Assembly: GCA_947624195.1 (NCBI GenBank)
Contig: CANQJH010000006.1
Location: forward strand, 1-60,326
DNA: 60,326 nt
Direction: 5' to 3'
Source: an uncultured Clostridia bacterium
GTDB taxonomy: Bacteria; Bacillota; Clostridia; TANB77; CAG-508
Shown here: positions 38,955-48,567 of the stretch, piece after piece
Layout of the letters: the number at the start of each line of letters is the position of its first letter
Position numbering within the stretch: the first letter of the stretch is position 1
Notes under the pieces: model-generated
What the model was told of the DNA's origin: nothing
The model's input: the letters and a program-made list of their open reading frames with translations, nothing else
Databases searched by the model: none
Made by a program: the position numbers and the translations under genes

Positions 38955-39051
38955 TTTGTTCTCCTCTTTTTCCAACTAAAATACATGCATATAACATAAC
39001 TGCTAAATTTGATCCTAAAATTATTCCTACAAAACATCCTAAATAAAAAAT
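38914..39051 (-). CDS. Small single-helix membrane protein with ATT start, DUF3789-like (45 aa)
   Basis: A perfect AGGAGG lies 8 nt before an ATT codon that opens a frame FYLGCFVGIILGSNLAVMLY with one glycine-zipper transmembrane helix, followed by a basic-acidic tail (VGKRGEQNEQ). The pattern resembles the small DUF3789 family of Firmicutes. The frame overlaps the ylmH start by about 40 bp, so ylmH translation may be coupled. No ATG, GTG or TTG fits the ribosome binding site, which makes this a candidate for rare ATT initiation. A sequencing error at the start codon is an alternative. Confidence 0.5.
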   Translation of the reverse strand: MFYLGCFVGIILGSNLAVMLYACILVGKRGEQNEQSSGINQVAER

Positions 39052-39416
39052 GGTCTTGTCCTCCTTTTTTACTATCTTATATTAATTTATTCATTTTTTA
39101 TTTTATTATTCATTTGTTAATTTATTTTTTTCTTTTTATTCATTTGTTTTTTTGCTTAATTATGTTATTTGCATATGCTAAATTATATAATGTATTTATT
39201 AAATTTTCAACATATAATTATACGGCATATATTAAAAATAAATATGGAGTTCTTATCAAACATTGTCCCCCATATTTATTTTTATAACTATAATAAAGAA
39301 GTTAATATATTTATACAATATTTTCCATTATTTGTCAACAGTTCTAATTAAAAAATTTTTATTTTTTCTTGTAAAATTAATAAATTTATGTTAAAATACA
39401 AAATAGTTACTTATAT
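39052..39416. other. Intergenic region, AT-rich low complexity, with one long hairpin
   Basis: The 365 bp between the small membrane protein and tRNA-Gln hold no coding frame with a ribosome binding site. The left half is T-rich with repeated TTCATTTGTT-like motifs. One strong structure stands out: AAAAATAAATATGG (39234-39247) and CCATATTTATTTTT (39270-39283) form a perfect 14-bp stem with a 22-nt loop. It could terminate an unrecognised small transcript. Confidence 0.4.
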
Positions 39417-39492
39417 TGGGGTATCGCCAAGCGGTAAGGCATCGGACTCTGACTCCGACATTTCCTGTGTTCGAATCACAGTACCCCAACCA
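39417..39492 (+). tRNA. tRNA-Gln (anticodon CTG)
   Basis: Acceptor stem TGGGGTA/TACCCCA, D-arm GCCAAGCGGTAAGGC, anticodon stem TCGGA/TCCGA with loop CTCTGAC (anticodon CTG), T-arm CTGTGTTCGAATCACAG, discriminator A and encoded CCA are all present. It reads CAG codons and complements tRNA-Gln(TTG) at 31505. Confidence 0.97.
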
Positions 39493-39511
39493 ATAGTTAA
39501 ATAATAACAAA

Positions 39512-39546
39512 ATTGCCCACAAAAATATGTGAGCAATATTTTTTTA
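39512..39546 (+). terminator. Intrinsic terminator of tRNA-Gln(CTG)
   Basis: ATTGCCCAC pairs with GTGAGCAAT (one mismatch) and is followed by a run of T. It begins 20 bp after the tRNA 3' end. Confidence 0.65.
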
Positions 39547-39624
39547 GTGGACAAATTGTGGGCAGTGGGTAATTTTTTATAGATTTTTATCAATTTATGA
39601 TTTTGTAAAAATCGTTATAAATAT

Positions 39625-40626
39625 CTATTTCATAGCTTCTTCTACGGCTACTGCTATTTGAACAGTTGCACCAACCATTGGGTTGTTTCCCATGCCTATT
39701 AATCCCATCATTTCAACGTGAGCTGGAACTGATGATGAACCTGCAAATTGTGCATCTGAGTGCATTCTGCCCATTGTATCAGTCATACCATAAGAAGCTG
39801 GTCCAGCAGCCATATTGTCTGGATGAAGTGTTCTTCCTGTTCCTCCACCACTTGCTACTGAAAAATATTTTTTTCCTTGTTCTAATCTTTCCTTTTTATA
39901 TGTACCTGCTACTGGATGTTGAAATCTAGTTGGATTTGTTGAATTTCCAGTAATTGAAACATCAACATCTTCTAAATGCATTATTGCCACTCCCTCTCTT
40001 ACGTCGTTGGCTCCATAACATCTAACCTTTGATCTTTCTCCATTTGAATAAGCAATTTCTTCTACTACACTGACTTTGCCAGTAAAGAAATCAAATTCTG
40101 TTTTTACATATGTAAAACCATTTATCCTTGAAATTACCTGTGCAGCGTCTTTTCCAAGTCCATTTAATATAACTCTTAATGGCTCTTTTCTAACTTTATT
40201 GGCTGATTTTGCAATTCCTATAGCTCCCTCTGCTGCTGCAAAACTTTCGTGTCCTGCTAAAAATGCGAAACATTTTGTGTCTTCACTTAATAGCATTGAT
40301 GCTAGATTTCCGTGTCCTAATCCAACTTTTCTATCATCTGCTACAGATCCTGGTATACAAAATGCTTGTAAACCCTCTCCTATTGCTTTGGCTGCGTCTG
40401 CTGCTTTTGTGCAACCTTTTTTTATTGCTATTGCTGCTCCTAGAGTATATGCCCAACAAGCATTTTCGAAGCAAATTGGTTGAACTTCTTTTACCATATC
40501 GTAAGGATTAAATCCTTTTTGTTTGCATATTTCTAATGCGTCTTCAAAATCTTTGATATCATATTTTTCCATTACTGGCTTTATTTGATTTATTCTTCTT
40601 TCATAACTTTCAAATGTAACTGCCAT
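39625..40626 (-). CDS. GGGtGRT protein (anaerobe-specific, Fe-S-scaffold partner)
   Basis: The 333-aa protein contains the signature GGGTGRTLHPDNMAAGPASY near residue 270 and is adjacent to a NifU-like scaffold gene, the conserved pairing of this family in anaerobic Firmicutes. Other conserved stretches are CFAFLAGHESFAAAEGA and the C-terminal MIGMGNNP-like loop (LIGMGNNPMVGATVQIA). Biochemical function is not established; a role in Fe-S or redox metabolism is inferred from the partner. The ATG at 40626 has AGGAGG 7 nt upstream. Confidence 0.9.
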   Translation of the reverse strand: MAVTFESYERRINQIKPVMEKYDIKDFEDALEICKQKGFNPYDMVKEVQPICFENACWAYTLGAAIAIKKGCTKAADAAKAIGEGLQAFCIPGSVADDRKVGLGHGNLASMLLSEDTKCFAFLAGHESFAAAEGAIGIAKSANKVRKEPLRVILNGLGKDAAQVISRINGFTYVKTEFDFFTGKVSVVEEIAYSNGERSKVRCYGANDVREGVAIMHLEDVDVSITGNSTNPTRFQHPVAGTYKKERLEQGKKYFSVASGGGTGRTLHPDNMAAGPASYGMTDTMGRMHSDAQFAGSSSVPAHVEMMGLIGMGNNPMVGATVQIAVAVEEAMK

Positions 40627-40659
40627 TTTTATTCCTCCTAATTTTTTATTTATTACCAT

Positions 40660-40764
40660 TCTTTTCTAAGGGACAAGTCCTGTTGGAAAAGAATTAAATT
40701 TTGACTAGAAAAACGAGTTTAAAATTCATGGGGCGTACTTTTCTGTACGTTAATAAATTTTAAA
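40660..40764 (-). promoter_or_regulatory. Structured intergenic RNA between the NifU-like and GGGtGRT genes
   Basis: The 176-bp space contains nested complementary segments. CGTAC/GTACG (40734-40738 with 40745-40749) is enclosed by TTTAAAATT/AATTTTAAA (40718-40726 with 40756-40764). A second hairpin TCTTTTC/GAAAAGA (40660-40666 with 40686-40692) surrounds the palindrome GGACAAGTCC. This looks like a folded leader upstream of the GGGtGRT ribosome binding site, perhaps an attenuator or processing site. Confidence 0.4.
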
Positions 40765-40802
40765 TGAAGTTTGACAACGCCAAAATTGTAATTGTTTCCT
40801 AA

Positions 40803-41495
40803 CTACTCTTGTCTTGGGTCTATTTTCTTAACTGCCTCATCAAATCTTCCATATGTACCAGAAGCTTTTTCAATAGCTTCCATAGGATCTACTCCCTTTT
40901 TGATACCGTCCATCATTTTGCCTAGATTTACATATTTGTAACCAATTATTTGATTGTCACTGTCTAATCCTACTTCTGTTATATATCCTTCAGCAAGTTC
41001 TAAGTATCTAGGACCTTTTAATTTGCTTGAATAAATTGTTCCTACTTGGCTTCTATGTCCTTTTCCTAAATCTTCAAGTCCTGCACCTATTGCTAATCCA
41101 CCTTCTGAAAAAGCTGATTGGCTTCTTCCATATACAATTTGTAAAAATAATTCTCTCATTGCTGTATTTATAGCATCACATACTAAGTCAGTGTTTAGTG
41201 CTTCTAATATAGTTTTGCCAACCAATATTTCACCAGCCATAGCGGCTGAGTGTGTCATACCTGAGCATCCAACAGTTTCAACTAAGGCTTCTTCTATTAT
41301 TCCATCTTTTATATTAAGTGTAAGTTTGCAAGCTCCTTGTTGAGGTGCACACCAACCTATACCATGTGTAAATCCTGATATATCCTTAATTTCTTTTGCT
41401 TTAACCCATTTCCCTTCTTCAGGAATTGGTGCTGGTCCGTGGTCTACACCTTTTTTTACAATACACATATTTTCTACTTCTTTTGAATAATTCAT
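40803..41495 (-). CDS. NifU-like Fe-S cluster assembly scaffold protein
   Basis: The 230-aa protein has the IscU/NifU-N ligand Cys in GWCAPQQGACK and a second motif VGCSGMTHSAAMAGEILVG, as in Fe-S scaffolds fused to an extra C-terminal region. It probably assembles or carries Fe-S clusters for the adjacent GGGtGRT product. AAAGGAG lies 8 nt before the ATG. The two genes are on the same strand and separated by a structured spacer. Confidence 0.85.
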   Translation of the reverse strand: MNYSKEVENMCIVKKGVDHGPAPIPEEGKWVKAKEIKDISGFTHGIGWCAPQQGACKLTLNIKDGIIEEALVETVGCSGMTHSAAMAGEILVGKTILEALNTDLVCDAINTAMRELFLQIVYGRSQSAFSEGGLAIGAGLEDLGKGHRSQVGTIYSSKLKGPRYLELAEGYITEVGLDSDNQIIGYKYVNLGKMMDGIKKGVDPMEAIEKASGTYGRFDEAVKKIDPRQE

Positions 41496-41605
41496 CTTCG
41501 TTCTCCTTTCATGCGTTAAATTTTCGCTTTTTATTCTTCTTTTCTTATTATTAATATTCAGCTTTTATTTTTTCTATATCATCAATATTCAGATTTTGTA
41601 TTTTT

Positions 41606-42154
41606 TTATATTTTAAGTATTTGGTTTTTAATATCTTCTAACTCTAAATTTTTGATTTCTTCAACAAATATTATTGGTTTAGTATTTGTTACTTCTTTAT
41701 AATATTTTACGAGATTTTGCTCTTTTTTATTTAAACTATCAATTGATAAATTTAAATATTTGTAACACCAAATTATATGCCTTTGTTCATCAGAATATTT
41801 AGAACTTCTTAAATTATCATAATGAAATTCTATTGTAAAAAGATTTTTTTCTATGATAATTGTTGTGTTACTCCATGGAGTTTTTACGTATTGTTTAAGT
41901 CTCTTAACTTTTGTATATAATTTCGATAATTCTTCATTATATGTACTTTCATCTATGCCAAATTTACTGGCTATTTCATAACAATTTACTGGCTTAGATT
42001 TAATCAATTTTTTAGGGAAATAGTAAAAATACATTTCCCCTTTTAAATTTTCTATGAAACTCGCATATAAACAAATTTTTTCCCATTTTTCTGGTATTAA
42101 GTTAGTTATCGAATTATATATATCTTTAAATACTTTTCTTACTCCAGTTTGCAA
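41606..42154 (-). CDS. YezG-like (DUF600) immunity/antitoxin-type protein
   Basis: The 182-aa protein contains NLIPEKWEKICLYASF followed by MYFYYFPK, the hallmark of the YezG/DUF600 family. These are immunity proteins for LXG/YeeF-type polymorphic toxins. The start is taken as TTG because AGAGAGGT lies 7 nt upstream and the upstream ATG precedes that site. No toxin gene is adjacent, so it is an orphan immunity gene between gpmI and the NifU-like gene. Family assignment is by motif only. Confidence 0.7.
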   Translation of the reverse strand: MQTGVRKVFKDIYNSITNLIPEKWEKICLYASFIENLKGEMYFYYFPKKLIKSKPVNCYEIASKFGIDESTYNEELSKLYTKVKRLKQYVKTPWSNTTIIIEKNLFTIEFHYDNLRSSKYSDEQRHIIWCYKYLNLSIDSLNKKEQNLVKYYKEVTNTKPIIFVEEIKNLELEDIKNQILKI

Positions 42155-42211
42155 AATATATACCTCTCTTATTAACATTAATAAATTTTTATTATTATAA
42201 GCAAACTTTAA

Positions 42212-43744
42212 TTATTCTCTTACAAGCAAGCTTTCTCCTGTCATTTCTTGTGGTTTACTAATGTTCATCATATCCAACATTGTAGGAGCTAAATCTGCTA
42301 ATTTTCCATCTTTTATTTTTACATTTTCCATTCCATATAAAATAATAGGAACTGGATTTGTTGTGTGTGAAGTAAATGGCTCCCCTGTCTTATAATCCAA
42401 CATTTGCTCTGCATTTCCGTGGTCTGCTGTGATAATTGCTTTTCCATTATGTTTAGATAATGCGTTAACTATTTTTCCAACGCACTCATCCACTGCTTCT
42501 ATAGCTTTTTCAGCAGCTTCTAGGTTTCCTGTATGTCCTACCATATCTGGATTTGCAAAGTTCAAAATTATACTATCATATTTTTCTGAGTTAATTGCTT
42601 CAATTACTTTATCAGTAACTTCATAAGCACTCATTTCAGGTTTTAAATCGTATGTTTCAACTTTGGGTGAAGGAATTAAAATTCTGTCTTCGCCTGGATA
42701 TTGTTTTTCTTCTCCACCATTAAAGAAAAATGTTACATGAGCATACTTTTCAGTTTCTGCTATTCTAAGTTGTTTTAAACCTTTTTTACTGATGTATTCT
42801 CCAAAAGTATTTTTTAGAACTTCTGGCTTAAATGCTACTTTTACATTTGGCATTGTTTCATCATATTGTGTCATACAAACAAAATTTAATTTAAGTTTTT
42901 TTGTTTTAAATTCTTTGAAATCTGGATCAACTAATGCCCTTGTAATTTCTCTTGCTCTATCTGGTCTAAAATTAAAGAATATAACAGAATCTCCATCTTC
43001 AATTGTTGCAACAGGCTTTTCTCCATTATATATGACTGTTGGCTCGACAAACTCATCAAACACCTCTTTTTGATAAGAACTTTCTATGGCTTGTATTGGA
43101 GATTGGGCTTTTTCACCTTCACCATATACTAAAGCATCATAACTTTTTTGTACTCTCTGCCATCTTTTATCTCTATCCATACTATAGAATCTTCCTGAAA
43201 TAGATGCAATTTTGCCAACACCTTTTTCTTCAATTTTTTCTTCTAGTTTTTGTATATATCCTTCTCCTGAAGCTGGCAATGTATCTCTTCCATCCATAAA
43301 GCAATGGATAAATACATCATCAAATGATCTACGTTTTGCTAGTTCTAGTAAACCATACAAATGTCTTTCATGGCTATGTACACCACCATCAGAAAGTAAC
43401 CCTAAAATGTGTAATTTTGTTCCTTTTTTCTTACAACTTTCAATTGCATCTACTAGTTCTGGTATGCTAAAAAAATCACCATCTTCAATAGATTTTGTAA
43501 TTCTTGTAAGTTCTTGATATACTATCCTTCCTGCACCTATATTTGTATGACCTACTTCTGAATTTCCCATTTGTCCCTCTGGAAGTCCTACGGCTTTACC
43601 ACTTGCATGGATTTCTGCAGTAGGGCAAGTCATCATTAGTTCATCAATGTTTGGTTTTTTAGCATTAGCAATTGCATTTCCCAATTTCTCAGGATTTTTC
43701 CCAAAGCCGTCTAATATAACCAACATTGTCAGTTCTTTACTCAT
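42212..43744 (-). CDS. gpmI: 2,3-bisphosphoglycerate-independent phosphoglycerate mutase
   Basis: The 510-aa enzyme has the alkaline-phosphatase-superfamily motifs: LVILDGFG with metal-binding Asp, the Ser nucleophile in GQMGNSEVGH, HCFMDGRDT, FNFRPDRAREI, and the C-terminal NPDMVGHTG and TADHGNAE. It interconverts 3- and 2-phosphoglycerate using manganese. AAGAAGGA precedes the ATG. It follows tpiA by 32 bp in a glycolytic run. Confidence 0.98.
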   Translation of the reverse strand: MSKELTMLVILDGFGKNPEKLGNAIANAKKPNIDELMMTCPTAEIHASGKAVGLPEGQMGNSEVGHTNIGAGRIVYQELTRITKSIEDGDFFSIPELVDAIESCKKKGTKLHILGLLSDGGVHSHERHLYGLLELAKRRSFDDVFIHCFMDGRDTLPASGEGYIQKLEEKIEEKGVGKIASISGRFYSMDRDKRWQRVQKSYDALVYGEGEKAQSPIQAIESSYQKEVFDEFVEPTVIYNGEKPVATIEDGDSVIFFNFRPDRAREITRALVDPDFKEFKTKKLKLNFVCMTQYDETMPNVKVAFKPEVLKNTFGEYISKKGLKQLRIAETEKYAHVTFFFNGGEEKQYPGEDRILIPSPKVETYDLKPEMSAYEVTDKVIEAINSEKYDSIILNFANPDMVGHTGNLEAAEKAIEAVDECVGKIVNALSKHNGKAIITADHGNAEQMLDYKTGEPFTSHTTNPVPIILYGMENVKIKDGKLADLAPTMLDMMNISKPQEMTGESLLVRE

Positions 43745-43776
43745 TTTTTCCTTCTTTCTTTTTGCCTAAAAATTTT

Positions 43777-44514
43777 TTAATAATTTACAATTTTATTAAA
43801 TTCGAGTGCATTTAGGCTTGCACCTCCAACTAATCCTCCGTCAATATCAGACATTGTAAAGAGTTCCCTAGCGTTTTCAGGTTTTACACTTCCGCCATAA
43901 AGTATTGTTACATCATCTGTTCCAAACTTACTTTTTATTTCATTTCTAATCTCTTTTATGCTGTTATTGGCATCGTCAGATGTCGCTGTTTTTCCAGTGC
44001 CTATAGCCCAAATTGGCTCATAGGCAACTATTATATTACTTAAATCTTGTTCTGTCAAGTTTTCTAGTGCTTTTGAAATTTGAGAAGTAATGACTTCTAT
44101 TGTTTTTCCTTGCTCCTTTTGTTCCAAAGTTTCACCTACACATACTATAGGTTTCAACCCTTTTGACAAGGCAGTTTTTACTTTTAAATTAACTGTTTCA
44201 TCAGTCTCGTTGAAGTATTGTCTTCTTTCTGAGTGCCCTATTATAACATATTCAACATTAATTGATTTTAGCATATCTGCTGAAACTTCTCCTGTATATG
44301 CTCCTGATTCTTCCCAGTGCATATTTTGTGCACCAACATGTATGTTTGTATCTTGGGCTGTGAGTAATGTATAGAATAAATCTGTAAATGGCACACAAAT
44401 AATAACTTCGTTTTTTGTGTCTTTAACAAGTGGTGCTAAAGTATTTACAAATTCCATTGCTTCATTAGGCAACATATTCATTTTCCAGTTTCCTGCGATT
44501 ACTTTTCTTCTCAT
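43777..44514 (-). CDS. tpiA: Triosephosphate isomerase
   Basis: The 245-aa TIM barrel has the substrate loop NWKMN, catalytic His in IIGHSERR, catalytic Glu in AYEPIWAIGTGK, and LYGGSVKPEN and GGLVGGASL near the end. It interconverts DHAP and glyceraldehyde-3-phosphate. GTGAGGA precedes the ATG. It lies between pgk (166 bp) and gpmI (32 bp). Confidence 0.98.
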   Translation of the reverse strand: MRRKVIAGNWKMNMLPNEAMEFVNTLAPLVKDTKNEVIICVPFTDLFYTLLTAQDTNIHVGAQNMHWEESGAYTGEVSADMLKSINVEYVIIGHSERRQYFNETDETVNLKVKTALSKGLKPIVCVGETLEQKEQGKTIEVITSQISKALENLTEQDLSNIIVAYEPIWAIGTGKTATSDDANNSIKEIRNEIKSKFGTDDVTILYGGSVKPENARELFTMSDIDGGLVGGASLNALEFNKIVNY

Positions 44515-44640
44515 TTTTTCCTCACTATTTTTTATTAGATTATTTTTATAGTTATACTTGAAATTTCATCATTTCTTTTAATGTCAATTGTTTGGGGTTA
44601 TTTTCATTTCTTTACTTTAATTTTTTTTAGTTCTTTACTT

Positions 44641-44698
44641 CAATAATTTTCTTTTAAGTTTTTGTCTTCAATATTTTCTTTTAGTCTTTGTTTTCAAT
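44641..44698 (-). repeat. Degenerate tandem repeats across the pgk 3' end
   Basis: Units of about 26-28 nt resembling ATTGAA-ACAAAGACT-AA-AGAAAAT on the minus strand occur about three times. They begin inside the last codons of pgk and run into the spacer before tpiA. The first unit contains the pgk stop codon, and later units retain its in-register stop-like AA. This suggests local duplication of the gene end. Confidence 0.6.
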
Positions 44699-45871
44699 AC
44701 ATTCAATTCCTGGTAGAGCTTTGCCTTCTATAAATTCTAATGATGCTCCTCCACCTGTTGAAATATGTGTCATTTTATCTGATAATCCAGCCTTTGCAAC
44801 AGCAGCTACTGAATCTCCACCGCCAATTATTGTTGTGCAATCATCTAAGTTTGCTAGGAATTTAGCTATTTCCATTGTTCCAACTGCAAACTTGTCAAGT
44901 TCAAATACTCCAATTGGTCCGTTCCATAAAACTGTTTTTGCGTTTTGCAATTCTTTTTTGTATAACTCTATAGTTTCTGGACCGATGTCTAAGCCCTCCC
45001 ATTCATCAGGGATTTCTGTTGATTTTACTATCATGCTTTCAGTATCATTACTAAATTCTTTGCCAAGATTATTGTCAACTGGTAATAAAAGTTTTACTCC
45101 TTTTTGTTTTGCTTTTTCTAATAAGCTTAGTGCTAAATCTAATTTATCTTCTTCACAAATTGAGTTTCCAACATTGCGTCCTTGTGCTTTAAAGAAAGTA
45201 TATGCCATACCTCCTCCAATTAATAATGTATCAACTTTATCTAAGAGACTGTCTATAACTCCTATTTTATCAGATACTTTTTTGCCTCCCAATATTGCTA
45301 CAAAAGGTCTTCTAGGATTATCTAAAGCTCCTCCCAAGACTTTTAGTTCTTTTTCCATTAGAAATCCACAAGCTGATGGTAAATATTTGGCCACTCCTGC
45401 TGTAGATGCATGCGCTCTATGACAAGCTCCAAAAGCATCATTTACGTATATATCAGCTAATGAGGCAAATTCTTCACTTAAAGTATCATCATTTTTTTCT
45501 TCTCTTGGGTCAAATCTAACATTTTCCAAAAGAATAGCTTCTCCATCTTTTAAGTTATTAGCTAAATTATGTGCATCCTCTCCTGTTACATCCTTGGCAA
45601 GTTTTACTTCAAATCCCAATTGATTTGAAAGTTCTTTAGCTACAGGAGCTAAAGAATATTCCATATTAAATTCGCCTTTTGGTCTTCCTAAATGAGAGCA
45701 AAGTATAACTTTTGCATTATTTTCTAATAAATATTTTATAGTTGGTAGAGCAGCTACTATTCTAGTCGTATCAGTTATATTTTTATTCTCGTCAAGTGGA
45801 ACATTGAAGTCACATCTAACTAAAACTTTTTTTCCTGAAACATCTATGTCTTTAACTGTTTTTTTATTCAT
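44681..45871 (-). CDS. pgk: Phosphoglycerate kinase
   Basis: The 396-aa protein begins [20 protein letters not shown] and has SHLGRPKGE, the hinge and ADP site [11 protein letters not shown], and the C-terminal GGGDSVAAV and [10 protein letters not shown] motifs. It makes ATP and 3-phosphoglycerate in glycolysis. No Shine-Dalgarno lies near the ATG. The only candidate, AGAAAGGAGG (45908-45917), is 36 nt upstream with a perfect hairpin between. It follows gap by 127 bp in the gap-pgk-tpiA-gpmI order typical of Firmicutes. Confidence 0.98.
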   Translation of the reverse strand: MNKKTVKDIDVSGKKVLVRCDFNVPLDENKNITDTTRIVAALPTIKYLLENNAKVILCSHLGRPKGEFNMEYSLAPVAKELSNQLGFEVKLAKDVTGEDAHNLANNLKDGEAILLENVRFDPREEKNDDTLSEEFASLADIYVNDAFGACHRAHASTAGVAKYLPSACGFLMEKELKVLGGALDNPRRPFVAILGGKKVSDKIGVIDSLLDKVDTLLIGGGMAYTFFKAQGRNVGNSICEEDKLDLALSLLEKAKQKGVKLLLPVDNNLGKEFSNDTESMIVKSTEIPDEWEGLDIGPETIELYKKELQNAKTVLWNGPIGVFELDKFAVGTMEIAKFLANLDDCTTIIGGGDSVAAVAKAGLSDKMTHISTGGGASLEFIEGKALPGIECIENKD

Positions 45872-45881
45872 AAAATTTTTT

Positions 45882-45905
45882 GTATAATATTAAATAATAT
45901 TATAC
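45882..45905 (-). promoter_or_regulatory. Hairpin between Shine-Dalgarno and start codon of pgk
   Basis: GTATAATATT and AATATTATAC form a perfect 10-bp stem with a 4-nt loop, exactly between AGAAAGGAGG and the ATG. If it folds, the effective spacing falls from 36 to 12 nt. No alternative ribosome binding site is present, which makes this the cleanest example of the recurring arrangement. Confidence 0.7.
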
Positions 45906-45998
45906 TGCCTCCTTTCTTATGAACAACAATTTTTCTAATTGCATACTTGTTTAATAATTAGTTATTTTTTATTTTTTATCTTTTATACATTTTAGAAT

Positions 45999-47015
<1,017 letters not shown>

Positions 47016-47107
47016 TCATATCCTCCTTAATAAAAATTATTGCCTTTATTAGACACTCTTATTCTATTACATAAATATTTATTTTTCAAGTCATAAAACA
47101 AAAAATA

Positions 47108-47153
47108 AAACAAAGATTTCTTATGCAATAAAACTGCAAAAAAATCCTTGTTT
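47108..47153 (-). terminator. Possible intrinsic terminator of the 80-aa gene
   Basis: AAACAAAGATTT pairs imperfectly with AAATCCTTGTTT. On the minus strand it is followed by a T-rich run (TTTTATTTTTTGTTTT). It lies 26 bp after the stop at 47179. Confidence 0.5.
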
Positions 47154-47178
47154 CTTTAATTTTTTTACTTAAAATATT

Positions 47179-47421
47179 TTACAATTCTACATTTAATTCT
47201 GGTCCAACGTCTTCCATATAATCTCTTGGTCTTAAACGTACATTGCCATTATCTAAGTATATTTCTTGATTCCAAAAATCACTAACTTCTTTAAATACTT
47301 TTTGTTGATGTGGTGTTAATTCGACTGTTATATTATAAAGAGCTATCTTTTTAAAACTAGACCATGCGTCTACTTTCGCTGGAACTTTTGAATATTCTTT
47401 TACTTCTTCATTTTCTTCCAT
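47179..47421 (-). CDS. Hypothetical protein (80 aa)
   Basis: The small soluble protein begins MEENEEVKEYSKVPAKVDAW and contains LTPHQQKVFKEVSDFWNQE and LRPRDYMEDVG. I do not recognise the family. The ATG at 47421 is selected because AGGAGG lies 9 nt upstream; the ORF extends 23 codons further without support. It lies upstream of gap in the same direction, separated by a putative terminator. Confidence 0.7.
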   Translation of the reverse strand: MEENEEVKEYSKVPAKVDAWSSFKKIALYNITVELTPHQQKVFKEVSDFWNQEIYLDNGNVRLRPRDYMEDVGPELNVEL

Positions 47422-47657
47422 TATTTGTTCCTCCTTTGTTTTAAGGTACTCGTATATTAATACTATACAATAACATTTTATAATTATCAAGATTTTTTAT
47501 GTAATTTTATATTACATTTACGTTATGTAATTGTAATACTTTTGTAAAAAAATATTTTTTTACCATAAATGTACCACTTTAATACAAAATGTGATATAAT
47601 CCGTTTTGTTTATAGGAGTCCATTTTAAACCTAAATATATTATATAAGGAATTTGCT

Positions 47658-48404
47658 ATGAAATTTGAAGATGGTATTTTTGAAGAATCCTATTATACAT
47701 CATTTTCTCAAACAGGGATACATGATGTTTTGACTAATAGAAGTGTATTATCTTTTATGGAGACTGTAGCTGGCTTTCACTCTTTCTATTGCCACTACTC
47801 TTTTAGGGAGTTGGCTTTAGAAAATAAAACTTGGATAATTCTTAATTGGAAATTGCAAGTTTTAAAAAGAGTAACTGGTGGAGAAAAAATTACAGTTAAA
47901 ACTTGGGGTCGCCCACAAACAAAGAAAGTTTATGTTTTACGTGATTTTAAAATGTATAACGAAAAAGGTGAGTTGTGTGCTATAGCTAGTTCAAAATGGT
48001 GCTTAATGGATATGATATCAGGTAAAATAGCAAAACTTCCAAACAACTTAGAAGAGATTTATCATAAATTCAGAGATGAAGCTGTTTTTAATATGGAAGA
48101 TTTGCCTAAATTAGATGTACCTGAGACTAATTATTCTTTTTCTGATAAATATAAAATACGAAGATTTGATATTGATATTAATAAACACGTTCATAATCTT
48201 AATTATTTAAATTTTGCGTATGAAGTTTTACCTGAAGAAATTTTTTTAGGACCAGAGCTTAATAATGTTGAAATTGCTTTTAAAAAAGAAATAAAATATG
48301 GTGAAACAATTAAATCATTTTTGTATGTTCAAGATAATGTTTATACAATTGTTATTAAAAGTGAAGATGAGAGCGTCGTGCATTCTATTATTAAATTGTA
48401 CTAA
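47658..48404 (+). CDS. Acyl-ACP thioesterase
   Basis: The 248-aa protein is a double hot-dog thioesterase of the FatA/FatB-like bacterial family. An N-terminal hot-dog has WIILNWKLQVLKRVTGGEKITVKTW split by the usual loop, and the second hot-dog has RRFDIDINKHVHNLNYLNFA, where Asn and His correspond to the catalytic residues. It hydrolyses acyl-ACP to release free fatty acid. AAGGA precedes the ATG, and TATAAT is at 47595-47600. It is a single gene ending in a strong terminator. Confidence 0.9.
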   Translation: MKFEDGIFEESYYTSFSQTGIHDVLTNRSVLSFMETVAGFHSFYCHYSFRELALENKTWIILNWKLQVLKRVTGGEKITVKTWGRPQTKKVYVLRDFKMYNEKGELCAIASSKWCLMDMISGKIAKLPNNLEEIYHKFRDEAVFNMEDLPKLDVPETNYSFSDKYKIRRFDIDINKHVHNLNYLNFAYEVLPEEIFLGPELNNVEIAFKKEIKYGETIKSFLYVQDNVYTIVIKSEDESVVHSIIKLY

Positions 48405-48440
48405 ATAAATATGTCTACCACAGTAAGCTCCGTGAGTTAA

Positions 48441-48525
48441 AAAGAAAGTTGGATTTGAAGTGCCTCATATTGTTAGATAAAAAGTCTAAATAAGGAAAGT
48501 TCAATTCAATCCAGCTTTCTTTTTT
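48441..48525 (+). terminator. Long hairpin terminator of the thioesterase gene
   Basis: AAAGAAAGTTGGATT pairs with AATCCAGCTTTCTTT (15-bp stem, one G-U) across a loop of about 50 nt and is followed by T-rich sequence. The large loop is unusual and may form further structure. Confidence 0.65.
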
Positions 48526-48567
48526 AGTATATACTTCTGGCTAATCCAAAAGATATTTATTTAAAAA

